Part shown: piece by piece, positions 1 through 9,131 of the stretch
Layout of the letters: every line of letters begins with the position of its first letter
Numbering within the stretch: position 1 is the stretch's first letter
Origin: MVRV01 sp964469905
Lineage (GTDB): Bacteria > Desulfobacterota > Syntrophia > Syntrophales > Smithellaceae
Reading direction: 5' to 3'
DNA: 64,000 nt
Assembly: GCA_964469905.1 (NCBI GenBank)
Contig: CAYXZW010000002.1
Span: 92,286-156,285 of the forward strand
Position numbers and translations under genes: made by a program
Notes under the pieces: generated by a model
What the model saw: the letters and a program-made list of their open reading frames with translations, nothing else
Told to the model about the DNA's origin: nothing
The model's database searches: none

Positions 1-1137
1 TTTTATTGATGCGATAATATATTCAACGGCTTCCTCCGCCAGAGAGGGATACAGGGGAAGGTTAATCCCCGATAAACCGAAACGGACGCAGTTTTCCAAA
101 TTCCCTACCTTTCGGACCTGCTGATAGGGGGGCATTAAATGAACGGGGTAAAAAGTTGGCCTGACCTCGATGTTGTATTCCTTCAATTTAGAAATTAGGG
201 CATCTCTATTCAAGAAGGAATCATTTTGTAGAAATGCGCAAAAAAGCCAGTCAATTTTCTTTCCATACGGACTTATTGAATAAGTTCGTAACCCATTAAT
301 ACTATCAATTCCTTCATGATATAATTCGGCAAGTTCAGCACGGCGACTAAGGAATTCATTAATTTTCTCTAATTGTGCTACGCCTATTGCCGCATTAAGA
401 TTCGTAAGCCTGAAGTTAAAACCGATTTCATCATGCCAGTAGCGCCTTGCTTTGCTCATGCCGTGATCGCGGAGCTTTCTCATTCTTTTATCCAGCGTGC
501 TGTCATTCGTGACGCAGAGACCTCCCTCGCCGGTTGTCATGACCTTGTTCCCGTAGAAGCTAAAACAGCCGATGTGCCCTATGGATCCGACCATTTTCCC
601 CGCACATTCCGCGCCGTGGGCTTCGGCTGCATCTTCTATAACGAAGATATTGTGCTTCTCCGCAAGCCCCATGATGGATTTCATGTCGCACGGATGTCCA
701 TAAAGGTGAACCGGCATGATGGCTTTTGTTCTTGGAGTAATGGCCTTTTCGATTTCAGCCGGATCCATGTTCCAGTGATCAGGCAAGCAATCAACCAAGA
801 CGGGAGAGGCGCCTGCATGAAATATTGCATTCACTGACGCCGCAAATGTCAGAGACGGAACCACCACTTCATCACCCGGTCCTACATCAAGAGCTTTGAG
901 CGCAAGTAGAAGTGCACATGTTCCATTGGATACACTCACTGCATGCCGTATTACGAGATAGGATGCAAAATTCTCTTCAAACTGATTGATGTATTTACCG
1001 AGCGAGGATATCCACGTCGATCGAACAGCATCCAGAACATATTTCTCCTCATTGCCCTCAAAAACAATATTGGATATAGGGATCAGAGACATCCGTTTTT
1101 TTACCTGCGACCTTTTTTCTTTTGTAACAACATCCAT
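1..1137 (-). CDS. DegT/DnrJ/EryC1/StrS sugar aminotransferase, perosamine-synthase-like (3' end cut by window)
   Basis: The reading frame runs from an ATG at 1137 to the window edge without a stop, giving 379 visible residues, close to the full family length. It is a PLP-dependent aminotransferase acting on an NDP-4-keto sugar. Near the N-terminus it has the STWISSLGKYI segment typical of GDP-perosamine synthase (RfbE/Per). Further on are VHLYGHPCDM (143-152) and the PLP lysine at about residue 198 in SFYGNKVMTTGEGG. It starts 3 bases past the stop of the flippase gene and is probably the last visible gene of the same operon. Known family members use GDP-4-keto-6-deoxymannose; the exact substrate here is inferred only. 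It could also supply the C3-amination (WbpE) step otherwise missing from this region, but the WbpE-type motifs are not seen. Confidence 0.88.
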   Translation of the reverse strand, partial: MDVVTKEKRSQVKKRMSLIPISNIVFEGNEEKYVLDAVRSTWISSLGKYINQFEENFASYLVIRHAVSVSNGTCALLLALKALDVGPGDEVVVPSLTFAASVNAIFHAGASPVLVDCLPDHWNMDPAEIEKAITPRTKAIMPVHLYGHPCDMKSIMGLAEKHNIFVIEDAAEAHGAECAGKMVGSIGHIGCFSFYGNKVMTTGEGGLCVTNDSTLDKRMRKLRDHGMSKARRYWHDEIGFNFRLTNLNAAIGVAQLEKINEFLSRRAELAELYHEGIDSINGLRTYSISPYGKKIDWLFCAFLQNDSFLNRDALISKLKEYNIEVRPTFYPVHLMPPYQQVRKVGNLENCVRFGLSGINLPLYPSLAEEAVEYIIASIK

Positions 1138-1139
1138 AG

Positions 1140-2531
1140 TTAAGCACCGAACATTTTTTCTTTTATAATGACAAAATTCTGAAGAACACCTGTTTTAATC
1201 CGCGCCAACTGGTTTATGATGAATACTTTAACAGTCAGAACGTCTTCTCCTTGAATCATCAAATCACCTTTAAGGGTACAATTCGAAATATGAAGAAAGA
1301 CGGCAATCTGTATAAGGGCAAGACAAAACATAGCAACAAGAAAAGAAACGGCCGCACCTGCAATGCCAAAAGGAGGAATCATGAGCATTGCGACAACAAC
1401 TTGAACGAGGAATGGTATAATTGGAATTTTAACCGACAGATCAACCCGTCCTACACCTGCAAAATACTGGCTCAGGACACTTGCAGCGCTGGAGATGATT
1501 AATCCCGGCAGAAGTAACCAGAAGGGAACGACCATCGGAAGGTAATCACGGCCATACAGGATGTAGACGATAGGTTTGATCGCTACGAATGCCAACGCAC
1601 CGAGTAATAAGAGTATCAATAATGCCACCCGAAAGGCACGGGCAATAAGTTTGGCTGAGACCCCATCATTATCTGTTTTTGAAACTCTTGGAAAAAGAAT
1701 GGTGTTCATGGCGTCAGGGATCTTATTCATCAGGACTCCTTTGTTAAGCGCCATGTTAAAAAATGCAACTTTTGCAGGGACAAGATAAAAGACAACAATA
1801 AGATTTGTTACATAAGAATTCAGAGAACTTATTAAGGTAGCGGCATATATTTTGGAACCATAAGAAAATAAGTCTTTGACGAGAGGAAGATTGAATAAAG
1901 GTCCATTCCTCTTGACCCGTCCGAACGTTATGACACCATAAAGAAGACCCAGCAGCATCGATAAAAGAGAAGGGATAATAACGGCCAGCAGCCCCCATCT
2001 GAAAATAACAAGGAGCACAATGCTCAGCCCTGATGACACGAGGGCTTTGATGACAACCATTCTGTTATAATTCTTTACGTCTTCACGATAAAGGAGAAGA
2101 TAGCTGTAATTCAGATACAGAAATTGAAGGGGAATCTGCAACAGCATGAAATATATAAACAGATGTACGTCCGCAGAGCTATTGCCAAAAAGAAGTCGAT
2201 AACACCAGTCCAGATTAGCAAGGAAAAGACCGATGATCACGCCGCTTGTCAGGATAGCGATAAAGTTCAAGGTGAAAACGACATCACCGACATGATACTT
2301 TTTTTTCCCAAGAAAATAGACAGCCGCAATATCGAACTTTACTCTTCCAAAACCCTCTGCATACGCCGGTATCATCTGGAGGATGATCCACAAACCCAAT
2401 ACTGCCGGGCCCATCATACGGGCAATGATGACACCGGTTACAAGGTTTGTAAAAAAGAGAAATATGTCTCTTTTAAACAATGAAAAAGATTTCTCGGATA
2501 AGCTTTGCTGCTGTATTATTTCTTCTGTCAT
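1140..2531 (-). CDS. Wzx-type oligosaccharide flippase
   Basis: A 463-residue, strongly hydrophobic inner-membrane protein with about a dozen membrane segments, the layout and length of the polysaccharide transporter (PST) / MATE-like flippase family. The N-terminus is typical: a short polar stretch, then FSLFKRDIFLFFTNLVTGVI and MGPAVLGLW. It would flip an undecaprenyl-diphosphate-linked repeat unit across the inner membrane. The gene lies between the KpsC/S-like gene (13 bases upstream) and the aminotransferase (2-base gap). No Wzy-type polymerase was recognised nearby; the only O-antigen-ligase-family protein is at 36.3 kb. Substrate specificity cannot be read from the sequence. Confidence 0.85.
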   Translation of the reverse strand: MTEEIIQQQSLSEKSFSLFKRDIFLFFTNLVTGVIIARMMGPAVLGLWIILQMIPAYAEGFGRVKFDIAAVYFLGKKKYHVGDVVFTLNFIAILTSGVIIGLFLANLDWCYRLLFGNSSADVHLFIYFMLLQIPLQFLYLNYSYLLLYREDVKNYNRMVVIKALVSSGLSIVLLVIFRWGLLAVIIPSLLSMLLGLLYGVITFGRVKRNGPLFNLPLVKDLFSYGSKIYAATLISSLNSYVTNLIVVFYLVPAKVAFFNMALNKGVLMNKIPDAMNTILFPRVSKTDNDGVSAKLIARAFRVALLILLLLGALAFVAIKPIVYILYGRDYLPMVVPFWLLLPGLIISSAASVLSQYFAGVGRVDLSVKIPIIPFLVQVVVAMLMIPPFGIAGAAVSFLVAMFCLALIQIAVFLHISNCTLKGDLMIQGEDVLTVKVFIINQLARIKTGVLQNFVIIKEKMFGA

Positions 2532-2543
2532 TGGAAGGAGCGT

Positions 2544-4193
2544 CTACCAACCTTCGATAACTGTATTTTCAGGATTTAAAATACAATTACAGACATGATC
2601 CAGATATTTATTTTTACCCGGAGCGAGATCATCCAGTGAATTAAAGGAGAATCCATCGAACCGGCTATCATCATAAGCCTGCTTGGTCAAATTCCAGGGG
2701 ATTGAAGTCTTCAAAAAATAAAAATACGCAAACAGTTCGATCATCTCTTTATCAGCGTTCATGGGTTCGGCTTCACCCAGCAGAATTTTCCTGTATTCCA
2801 TGATCGTTTGAGGCTCATAAGCGAGTCCCATGCCGCTGTATGGAGGCTGTGCCGCAACCAGAACGGGAATGCCCTGCAAAAGCATCTCCAAGCCGAGTGT
2901 GCCATAAAAAACCACGCCCAAATCTATATATTGAAAAAGATCGTAGGGCTTTATTTTTAACTCCGGCCTTATGATGGTTACATTTTCAGGCATCTTCGGA
3001 TATTTCTCGCGGATAATGTCTTCTATCCCTTTCAAAGAAGAAAACGAATCGTACTTTTCTCCCGGATGAGGTTTAATGTATAAGTGAATATTATCCTTAT
3101 CCTTTATCATTTCAATAGTCTCAATTACCCATTCCGCAATGCCGGGAAATAAAACACCCAGTTCACCGATATCCCACAAAACGTTTGAAAACAGGAAGAT
3201 ATTCCTCTTATTCTCGTCAATGCTAATGATATCTCTGATATTCTCATTTCTCCCGAAATACCCAAATCCCTTAAACATGTCCGTTTCACCCTTGAATCTT
3301 GCATCGACAAGTTCTTTCAAGGTTTTTCGTTCTTTGTCATCAAGCTTATTATTGCCGCGGAACTGCACGTAACGAGAAAATCTGGATTGATCTTCATAAA
3401 GATCCATCATGTTGACCATGATACCGTAATAATCAACGGGCGTGATGGAGATAGTTGTCAGCTGGACGCCATTTTTTTTAAAGAACCTGTAATACGGCTC
3501 AGCCACACTGTAGACATACATACTGTTCATTACGATATCAGGTTGATAAGTTTCATACAGTCGCTCAGCGATTTCTATGCCCATCATGGAGGTTGTCAAA
3601 TGATTCTTTCTCACCTCCGCGAGGAGTGCTTCATCTGAAGTCACAGATCCAAAAAAGAAGCGCTCAACAGAGGCATTCGTCATCGGAATTATATCGATGT
3701 CCTTGTATCTGTGTTGTGAGGGGTAGTTTTGAGAGATCGAAGCGGCTTTTCCTCTCAGTTCTTCCCTTTCGTCTGGCGATATAAAATCAGCCGGCTCGAC
3801 GAGATTAAGACCAAATGACGGCAATACATGCTTAAGGTTAAAGCGGCAATTAAGACAAGGATCTTTCATCTTATAACTTCGTACATTCTTTGTTTCGCAT
3901 CCATCCAGGTAAGAGTTGCATACGATAATCTTGATTTCGCCTCCCCTCATCTCCAGGGCTTTACACAGAACAAACATTTGATACATCTGGTAATGCTGCG
4001 TTTCATTTTGAATTAACAAGATTTTTTTTAATTTCGCCGTTGCTTTCCCGTTGGATTGAGGGCTGGCAAACTGGAGTTGTTTCTGTAATTTTCCTTTTAA
4101 TTTAAAGTTATATTTCAACCATAACCTAAGCCACATGAGGGAAGGAAAGCGTAATAATATCGAAATCAAGAAAGTTTTAACAGATTTAATCAT
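2544..4193 (-). CDS. KpsC/KpsS-like surface-polysaccharide protein, putative GT-B glycosyltransferase
   Basis: 549 residues counting from the ATG at 4193, which has AGGA nine bases upstream; a TTG one codon earlier is less likely. The C-terminal half carries the HLYIKPHPGE motif (residues about 372-380) and a later GTLGLEMLLQGIPVLV segment. This pattern is shared by capsule Kdo-transferase-like and other GT-B surface-carbohydrate proteins. The N-terminal half has a Rossmann-like start (KKILLIQNE) and a cysteine cluster (C100, C114, C117 in DPCLNC) not needed for a GT-B fold. Known relatives transfer sugars in capsule synthesis; a transferase role here is inferred. It follows two radical SAM genes in the operon. 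Confidence 0.55.
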   Translation of the reverse strand: MIKSVKTFLISILLRFPSLMWLRLWLKYNFKLKGKLQKQLQFASPQSNGKATAKLKKILLIQNETQHYQMYQMFVLCKALEMRGGEIKIIVCNSYLDGCETKNVRSYKMKDPCLNCRFNLKHVLPSFGLNLVEPADFISPDEREELRGKAASISQNYPSQHRYKDIDIIPMTNASVERFFFGSVTSDEALLAEVRKNHLTTSMMGIEIAERLYETYQPDIVMNSMYVYSVAEPYYRFFKKNGVQLTTISITPVDYYGIMVNMMDLYEDQSRFSRYVQFRGNNKLDDKERKTLKELVDARFKGETDMFKGFGYFGRNENIRDIISIDENKRNIFLFSNVLWDIGELGVLFPGIAEWVIETIEMIKDKDNIHLYIKPHPGEKYDSFSSLKGIEDIIREKYPKMPENVTIIRPELKIKPYDLFQYIDLGVVFYGTLGLEMLLQGIPVLVAAQPPYSGMGLAYEPQTIMEYRKILLGEAEPMNADKEMIELFAYFYFLKTSIPWNLTKQAYDDSRFDGFSFNSLDDLAPGKNKYLDHVCNCILNPENTVIEGW

Positions 4194-4207
4194 CAATTTT
4201 TGTCCTA

Positions 4208-5608
4208 CTAATTATCGGCAGGGTTTTTTGACATACGATAGGTAGTTGTTTTAATCACATCACTATCATTTAAAGGGATATGGAGATCGTTTTTCAATCT
4301 GATCAGTTCTGCCGTAACAGTATCGATCAGTTCTTGATCGGACATTTGCGTAAGGTTTACATGCAAATCCTGACGATCCCCAATCCGGAGCAGATATTCT
4401 TCTTCATCTCGGATCAACCCTTTTTCTTGTGCCATACGGTAAATGGGTGTCCCCGGAAGAGGAAGAACAAACCCGGCGGAAGGATAAACGCCTGCCTGCC
4501 TGCAGATATCAAAGGTCATTCGAATGGTTTCTTTAGTTTCCTGAGGATAGCCGAATACAACTGATGTCAACGGTGATAGACCGGCCCTTTGAGCCGTATT
4601 CATCTGCTCAACAAATTCTTCGGGCTTCATGTGCTTGTTCATAGCGGCAAGTATTTCCTGTGATCCAGACTCCAGTGCGCCGCCTATAGTAAGAGCCCCC
4701 AGATCTTTACAACGTCTGAGTAAATCCAAATCTTTTTTTTGAAAGAGATTGCCTCTGGGATTAACTGACCAAAAAAAAGATATACCTTCCTTTTCGATAG
4801 CATTACAAAGTTCTACCGCTCTCTTTTTCGTGTTCAGGGTTAGTTCATCCCAAAAGGCCAGATAATTGGCTTTGCATTCTTTCTGAAGACAATTCATTCT
4901 ATTGATGACTGCCTGAAAAGGATAATACCGGTATTTATCTCCCTTGAAGGCATGGGTGCAGAAGGTGCAGTCAAAAGGGCATCCCCTTGCCGTATTCAAC
5001 GGAACGACTCTCATCTCGGCTTTCGGCAACGGAAAAGGTTCCGCAACCAGCATATACGAAACATCGAGATACTTATCAAAATCAAACATGGAATAATCCG
5101 GGAACGGGACATCTTCGATATTTGGAATGGCCTTACGTTTTCCGGTCACTATCACATTTCCTTTATAACGAAATGCAATTCCGGGAAGATCAGCCAGGGA
5201 CTTTCCGGTTCTCAGGCAATCCGCAATATCGACAATCGTCCGGTCACCTTCGCCGATAACTGCTATATCAACCTCCGGAACACATGAAAGGAGGATGTTC
5301 GGCACTGCCGCAACCGTATTCCCAACGACTAGAACTGATTCCGGCAATACGCGCTTTACCTGTTGACAGAGTCTTTTAGTAATTTTATACGAGGAAACTA
5401 TGTTGCCCAGGCCAATGATGTCATATTTATTTTTTGACAGAATCTTATCTATTTCATCGTCTGTATAACGATAAAGGTCTATATCCAGAATGTCCGGTTT
5501 ATATCCTGCTTTGTCTAAAGCAGTGGCTATGCAGGCGAGACCGACAGGGATAATCTTCACCGGACTCTCGGGACGGAGACATGGATTTATCAATAATATT
5601 CTTGTCAT
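4208..5608 (-). CDS. B12-binding-domain radical SAM protein
   Basis: 466 residues. Residues 1-150 form a Rossmann-like cobalamin-binding domain starting MTRILLINPCLRPESP. The radical SAM core begins at ARGCPFDCTFC, with the cluster-binding cysteines at 210, 214 and 217 (CxxxCxxC). The classic DxHxxG cobalamin motif is not visible in the N-terminal domain, as in many BchE-like members. Family members do methyl transfers to unactivated carbons, ring closures or rearrangements; the reaction here is unknown. Its start overlaps the stop of the next upstream radical SAM gene by four bases (ATGA), so the two are very likely co-translated and may act on one substrate. Confidence 0.85.
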   Translation of the reverse strand: MTRILLINPCLRPESPVKIIPVGLACIATALDKAGYKPDILDIDLYRYTDDEIDKILSKNKYDIIGLGNIVSSYKITKRLCQQVKRVLPESVLVVGNTVAAVPNILLSCVPEVDIAVIGEGDRTIVDIADCLRTGKSLADLPGIAFRYKGNVIVTGKRKAIPNIEDVPFPDYSMFDFDKYLDVSYMLVAEPFPLPKAEMRVVPLNTARGCPFDCTFCTHAFKGDKYRYYPFQAVINRMNCLQKECKANYLAFWDELTLNTKKRAVELCNAIEKEGISFFWSVNPRGNLFQKKDLDLLRRCKDLGALTIGGALESGSQEILAAMNKHMKPEEFVEQMNTAQRAGLSPLTSVVFGYPQETKETIRMTFDICRQAGVYPSAGFVLPLPGTPIYRMAQEKGLIRDEEEYLLRIGDRQDLHVNLTQMSDQELIDTVTAELIRLKNDLHIPLNDSDVIKTTTYRMSKNPADN

Positions 5609-6972
5609 TGATTAATACCTGCTGATTTGGATTTACGCCAGTTCCATTCCGGTTCAGAATCAATTACTGGGAATAGTTGATTGAACCTTCTCAAATAATC
5701 GTCAGATTCTGCCTGAGAAAACCATGGAACCCTTTTGGGGCTTCTGTTTGTGTCAATAAAAAATGGATCTTCGGCGTATTCTTCAAAACTTTTTGGCGCT
5801 TTGTAACCCTTCTCAATAGCCATCTGACAGAGCTTGGATCCCGGATACGGGGTATAAAAACAGACTTGAAATTTTACTTTGGGGGTGATCTTTAAACACT
5901 CGTTCAGGAATTGTCTATTTTCTTCCAGATCTGTCAAGGGACCTCCTGGATTTCCAAATATAAAAGAAAACATCACTTTTATATCAAAGTCCCTGATGTT
6001 CTCCAGGATGTTGAAAATAACCTCCCTGGGGATAACCTTCTTGTAAATTCTTTGAATCTCGAGATTGATGTTTTCCAGTCCAATAAAAAACCGGTCGCAG
6101 CCGGATCTCTCCAGTAAGGAAAAATCACTTTTATCGTATTTGTTCAATTCAACAGCTCTGGCATTACCTCTCCAGCTTATATCAAGTTTCCTGTCTATTA
6201 TTCCCTGTGCCAACCCCAACAAGTGGTCCTTCTTGATCGAAAGCTCTGAATCAGCTATCCATAAGCTCTTGAGCTTATACCTTTTTACCAAATATGTTAT
6301 GTCGTCAAGTATTCTCTCCAGCCTGAATGACGTCCACGGGTGCTTGCCGCCCCATGAGCAAAAAGTACAGTTCCCCGGGCAGCCCATGGAAGTCGTATAA
6401 TTTAATACTTTATTTGCTGTCAAAAGGTAGGAAAAATCATAATCTTCATAGTTTAGAGAAGGAAAATCAGAAAATGAAACTTTATAATCGATTATCTCAT
6501 AGCTCTTATCCGGTTTATCATTAAAATAATTTTTTGATAATATGTCGGGGATAGCATCAATGGGAGCTTTCTTTTCTAAGGAATTAAGGAATTGTATAAA
6601 GTTTTGTTTTATGGGTCCTACATATACGTAATCCACATATTCACTCTTTAGGGTGTCAAAGGGTTTTTCCGTTGCCTGGGCACCTCCCCAGACTACCGGA
6701 ATATTTTTAGTATATTTTCGCAGGCATTTAACCGCATTGATTCCACTTTTAATCTGATACCCTGTCATTGCGCTGATTCCTAGAAGCATGATTTCATCAG
6801 AGTGCTTTCTTATGATGTGTTCGTAATCCCTGTCTTTGTATTCATGAATAAGGATTGGATCGTAACCAGCCGCTTTTAAATAACCGGCAACGAATAATGG
6901 ACCGGAGGGAATCCAATCATAGTCTTGGTCCTTAGAAAATAGCCCGTAAAATAGTAATATTTTTTTTCTCAT
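5605..6972 (-). CDS. B12-binding-domain radical SAM protein
   Basis: 455 residues from the ATG at 6972, chosen because AAGGAG lies just upstream and the protein then begins MRKKILLFYGLF, the normal start of the cobalamin-binding domain; a longer frame would run into the neighbouring gene. The B12 domain covers about residues 1-140. The radical SAM cysteines are at 198, 202 and 205 in SMGCPGNCTFC, followed by a TIM-barrel segment. It is a different subfamily from its downstream neighbour, so the pair is not a recent duplication. The reaction is unknown; the location suggests carbon-skeleton or methyl modification of a sugar or of its acyl decoration. Confidence 0.85.
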   Translation of the reverse strand: MRKKILLFYGLFSKDQDYDWIPSGPLFVAGYLKAAGYDPILIHEYKDRDYEHIIRKHSDEIMLLGISAMTGYQIKSGINAVKCLRKYTKNIPVVWGGAQATEKPFDTLKSEYVDYVYVGPIKQNFIQFLNSLEKKAPIDAIPDILSKNYFNDKPDKSYEIIDYKVSFSDFPSLNYEDYDFSYLLTANKVLNYTTSMGCPGNCTFCSWGGKHPWTSFRLERILDDITYLVKRYKLKSLWIADSELSIKKDHLLGLAQGIIDRKLDISWRGNARAVELNKYDKSDFSLLERSGCDRFFIGLENINLEIQRIYKKVIPREVIFNILENIRDFDIKVMFSFIFGNPGGPLTDLEENRQFLNECLKITPKVKFQVCFYTPYPGSKLCQMAIEKGYKAPKSFEEYAEDPFFIDTNRSPKRVPWFSQAESDDYLRRFNQLFPVIDSEPEWNWRKSKSAGINQ

Positions 6973-7003
6973 TACATTTCTCCTTTTTTCTTTGATCACA
7001 GGT

Positions 7004-9121
7004 TCATTCAATGTACTCAACAAGCCCTCGCTGTTTAAAGAGATCAGAAATTTTTTTGGCTGTATGAAACGATATTCCCGCTTCCTCAGCAATTTCAATC
7101 AGCGATTTTGTACCGTCAATCATCAGCATAACATCGAAAAGAGCCTGACTCGCGGCAGGTTCTTTTTCAAAATCAAATGTAATGTCATATCGGGAGAGAA
7201 AAACTTCACCTTTGAAAAGATTTCTGGGAATAAAATTATTCTCCCAGATGTCTATGATATTCATGACAAGTTCACATGAATCTTCAAGAGATTTCGACTG
7301 GGTTATGCCGGGAGAATCATAGCTGGAGTGATATTCTTTATAAAAGCCACCTTCTTGGGATACTCGGGAAAGCGAGAGCATGGGAATCCTGACCCCGGGG
7401 GCATTGAACTGGCGTTCATCGTTGGTAACCACTGTCAGAAACTTTCCTGTCCAACCATGGGGATCGTGTTCCTTTAATGCATGGATACAGCACCTATCGA
7501 ACTTCGTATTACCAGCATACGAGAGTTGTAAGGCATGCGGATTTACCAATCCGAGCATTTCTAAGAAAAGCCCTCCCTTCATTCCGGAAAGGAGATGTTC
7601 ATTATGGCTTAAATAAGCGATTGAACCTATTGTTTCGGGCAGAATTAATAACCGGTATGAATAGCGATGTTGATCGCTATTCAGCAGGCGGCGCATAACT
7701 TCGATTCCCGCAACAACGCCGGACAACCCGTCATTGACCATAGCCGGATGACACAAATGAGCACATAATACAATGCAGTCTTCACTTTTACCGGGAACAT
7801 ACACCTCTCCCACTTTCAGAGCCCCATAGCTGAAGTCAGATTTGATTTCGACCTTGTAGGAATCAGCCACCAGGCTTTCTTTTAATTTTTGGCTGCAACA
7901 TAAATCCCAGCGCCGATTATAATAATTATATTTGAACGGGACTGCATCCGGGATTTGCGGATGTGTCGAAAGATGATCAAGCAATTTACTTCGTGATACC
8001 ATGCCCGAAAAAGGCTGGGAATACGAAGCAACGTGTAAAGGATTGTCGGAATAAGAAAACAATCTTGTCCCATCGGCTTTTTCCAGATATGCCTCATGAC
8101 AGGTCCATTTTTCGGGGATAATCCATGTCCAGCAATCGGTGCCTGTTGGATATTCGTGGATTGTCATAGGAACCTGCCCTAACAGGGCTTTTAAAGCTGC
8201 ATCATACCCATCAGAAATTATATCACGAGGCAACTGCCAGAGAGCATCGATTAACTCCTCCATGGAGGACCCTTTCGATAGATGAATTTTATTCTCCCTT
8301 ACGCCTACGCGGTCATTCTCTTTTTTGATGATCTCGTCCACATCACATGGTGGACCTTTCGCCGTCAACCAGGGATCCTTGCCTAGTTCCTTCATGCCAA
8401 AATTGAAATACTCCTGAGCATTGGCACAGACGATTTCTGAATATCCCAGAGGGACAGACCGGCATATGCCGCAATTACGCGCCTTTTTATCTATTTTTAA
8501 AGCGTCGGCTTGACAGTTTAATATGAAAGGCGCCGCAAAATATATCCATGATTCCTGTTTTATTATCCCGTTATCGTGAATGTCTCCTCGAAACATTTTT
8601 TTGAACCGAAACGGAACGCCAGCCATTTCCTCAATATGATGGAGGAATGTTGCCCAATATAAACCAAGCCCGATATTGCAAATCTTTCCGCCTGCTTTTC
8701 GCAACCGCTCGTACACACATCCGACGCCATAACACGTATGGGGCAGCGTTGATAAAAGCATTGCTGCTTTCGGCCCCTTTCCTGCCACTGACAGCATTGG
8801 ATCTCTTGATCGAATAACTCCGGGAAGATTCCGAAAAAATTCCGAAAACGGTCCAACAGTTGATGGTGTCTGCTGAACATCGTATGGTTCGTTCCGTCCA
8901 ATGGAATAAGTAAAGGTTGGAATAAGCAATGTCCCGGAATCCTGAAGAACCTCTTGAAATGCACCGTAGAGGACATTACATAGAGTTTCTATGTCTTTTC
9001 CTTCCTCAGCATAACCTAATCTACCGAGGCTGATATGAGAAAAAATAACGTCCCCCGGCATTACCCCGGCTTGTCGTAATGCCTCAACAAGCATAGATTT
9101 ATTATAATGCCACTTTTGCAT
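7004..9121 (-). CDS. Fusion: AAC(3)-like N-acyltransferase + DUF4910 aminopeptidase-like + C-terminal winged helix
   Basis: 705 residues in three parts. Residues 1-270 resemble the aminoglycoside 3-N-acetyltransferase family: GDVIFSHISL, GTLLIPTFTYS, a region around PSTVGPFSEFFR, GVIRSRDPMLSV and FLHHIEE (159-164). Residues about 285-640 match the DUF4910/DUF2172 M28-like family found in polysaccharide clusters, with likely zinc ligands H455 (CAHLCHP), D464 (NDGLSG), E497 (PETIGS) and H598 (EYHSSYD). The last 65 residues look like the winged-helix domain that ends this family. AAC(3)-like proteins transfer acyl groups to sugar amines; DUF4910 proteins have no settled function. The fusion suggests one handles both attachment and processing of an N-acyl group. 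Antibiotic resistance is unlikely in this context. Confidence 0.75.
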   Translation of the reverse strand: MQKWHYNKSMLVEALRQAGVMPGDVIFSHISLGRLGYAEEGKDIETLCNVLYGAFQEVLQDSGTLLIPTFTYSIGRNEPYDVQQTPSTVGPFSEFFRNLPGVIRSRDPMLSVAGKGPKAAMLLSTLPHTCYGVGCVYERLRKAGGKICNIGLGLYWATFLHHIEEMAGVPFRFKKMFRGDIHDNGIIKQESWIYFAAPFILNCQADALKIDKKARNCGICRSVPLGYSEIVCANAQEYFNFGMKELGKDPWLTAKGPPCDVDEIIKKENDRVGVRENKIHLSKGSSMEELIDALWQLPRDIISDGYDAALKALLGQVPMTIHEYPTGTDCWTWIIPEKWTCHEAYLEKADGTRLFSYSDNPLHVASYSQPFSGMVSRSKLLDHLSTHPQIPDAVPFKYNYYNRRWDLCCSQKLKESLVADSYKVEIKSDFSYGALKVGEVYVPGKSEDCIVLCAHLCHPAMVNDGLSGVVAGIEVMRRLLNSDQHRYSYRLLILPETIGSIAYLSHNEHLLSGMKGGLFLEMLGLVNPHALQLSYAGNTKFDRCCIHALKEHDPHGWTGKFLTVVTNDERQFNAPGVRIPMLSLSRVSQEGGFYKEYHSSYDSPGITQSKSLEDSCELVMNIIDIWENNFIPRNLFKGEVFLSRYDITFDFEKEPAASQALFDVMLMIDGTKSLIEIAEEAGISFHTAKKISDLFKQRGLVEYIE

Positions 9122-9131
9122 ATATACTAAC

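Noticed and set aside
373..837. A 154-residue open frame on the plus strand
   Set aside because: It is the antisense shadow of the perosamine-synthase-like aminotransferase, with no family match.
7004..9121. Aminoglycoside resistance gene
   Set aside because: The AAC(3)-like domain is fused to DUF4910 within a sugar cluster; acylation of an amino sugar is more likely.
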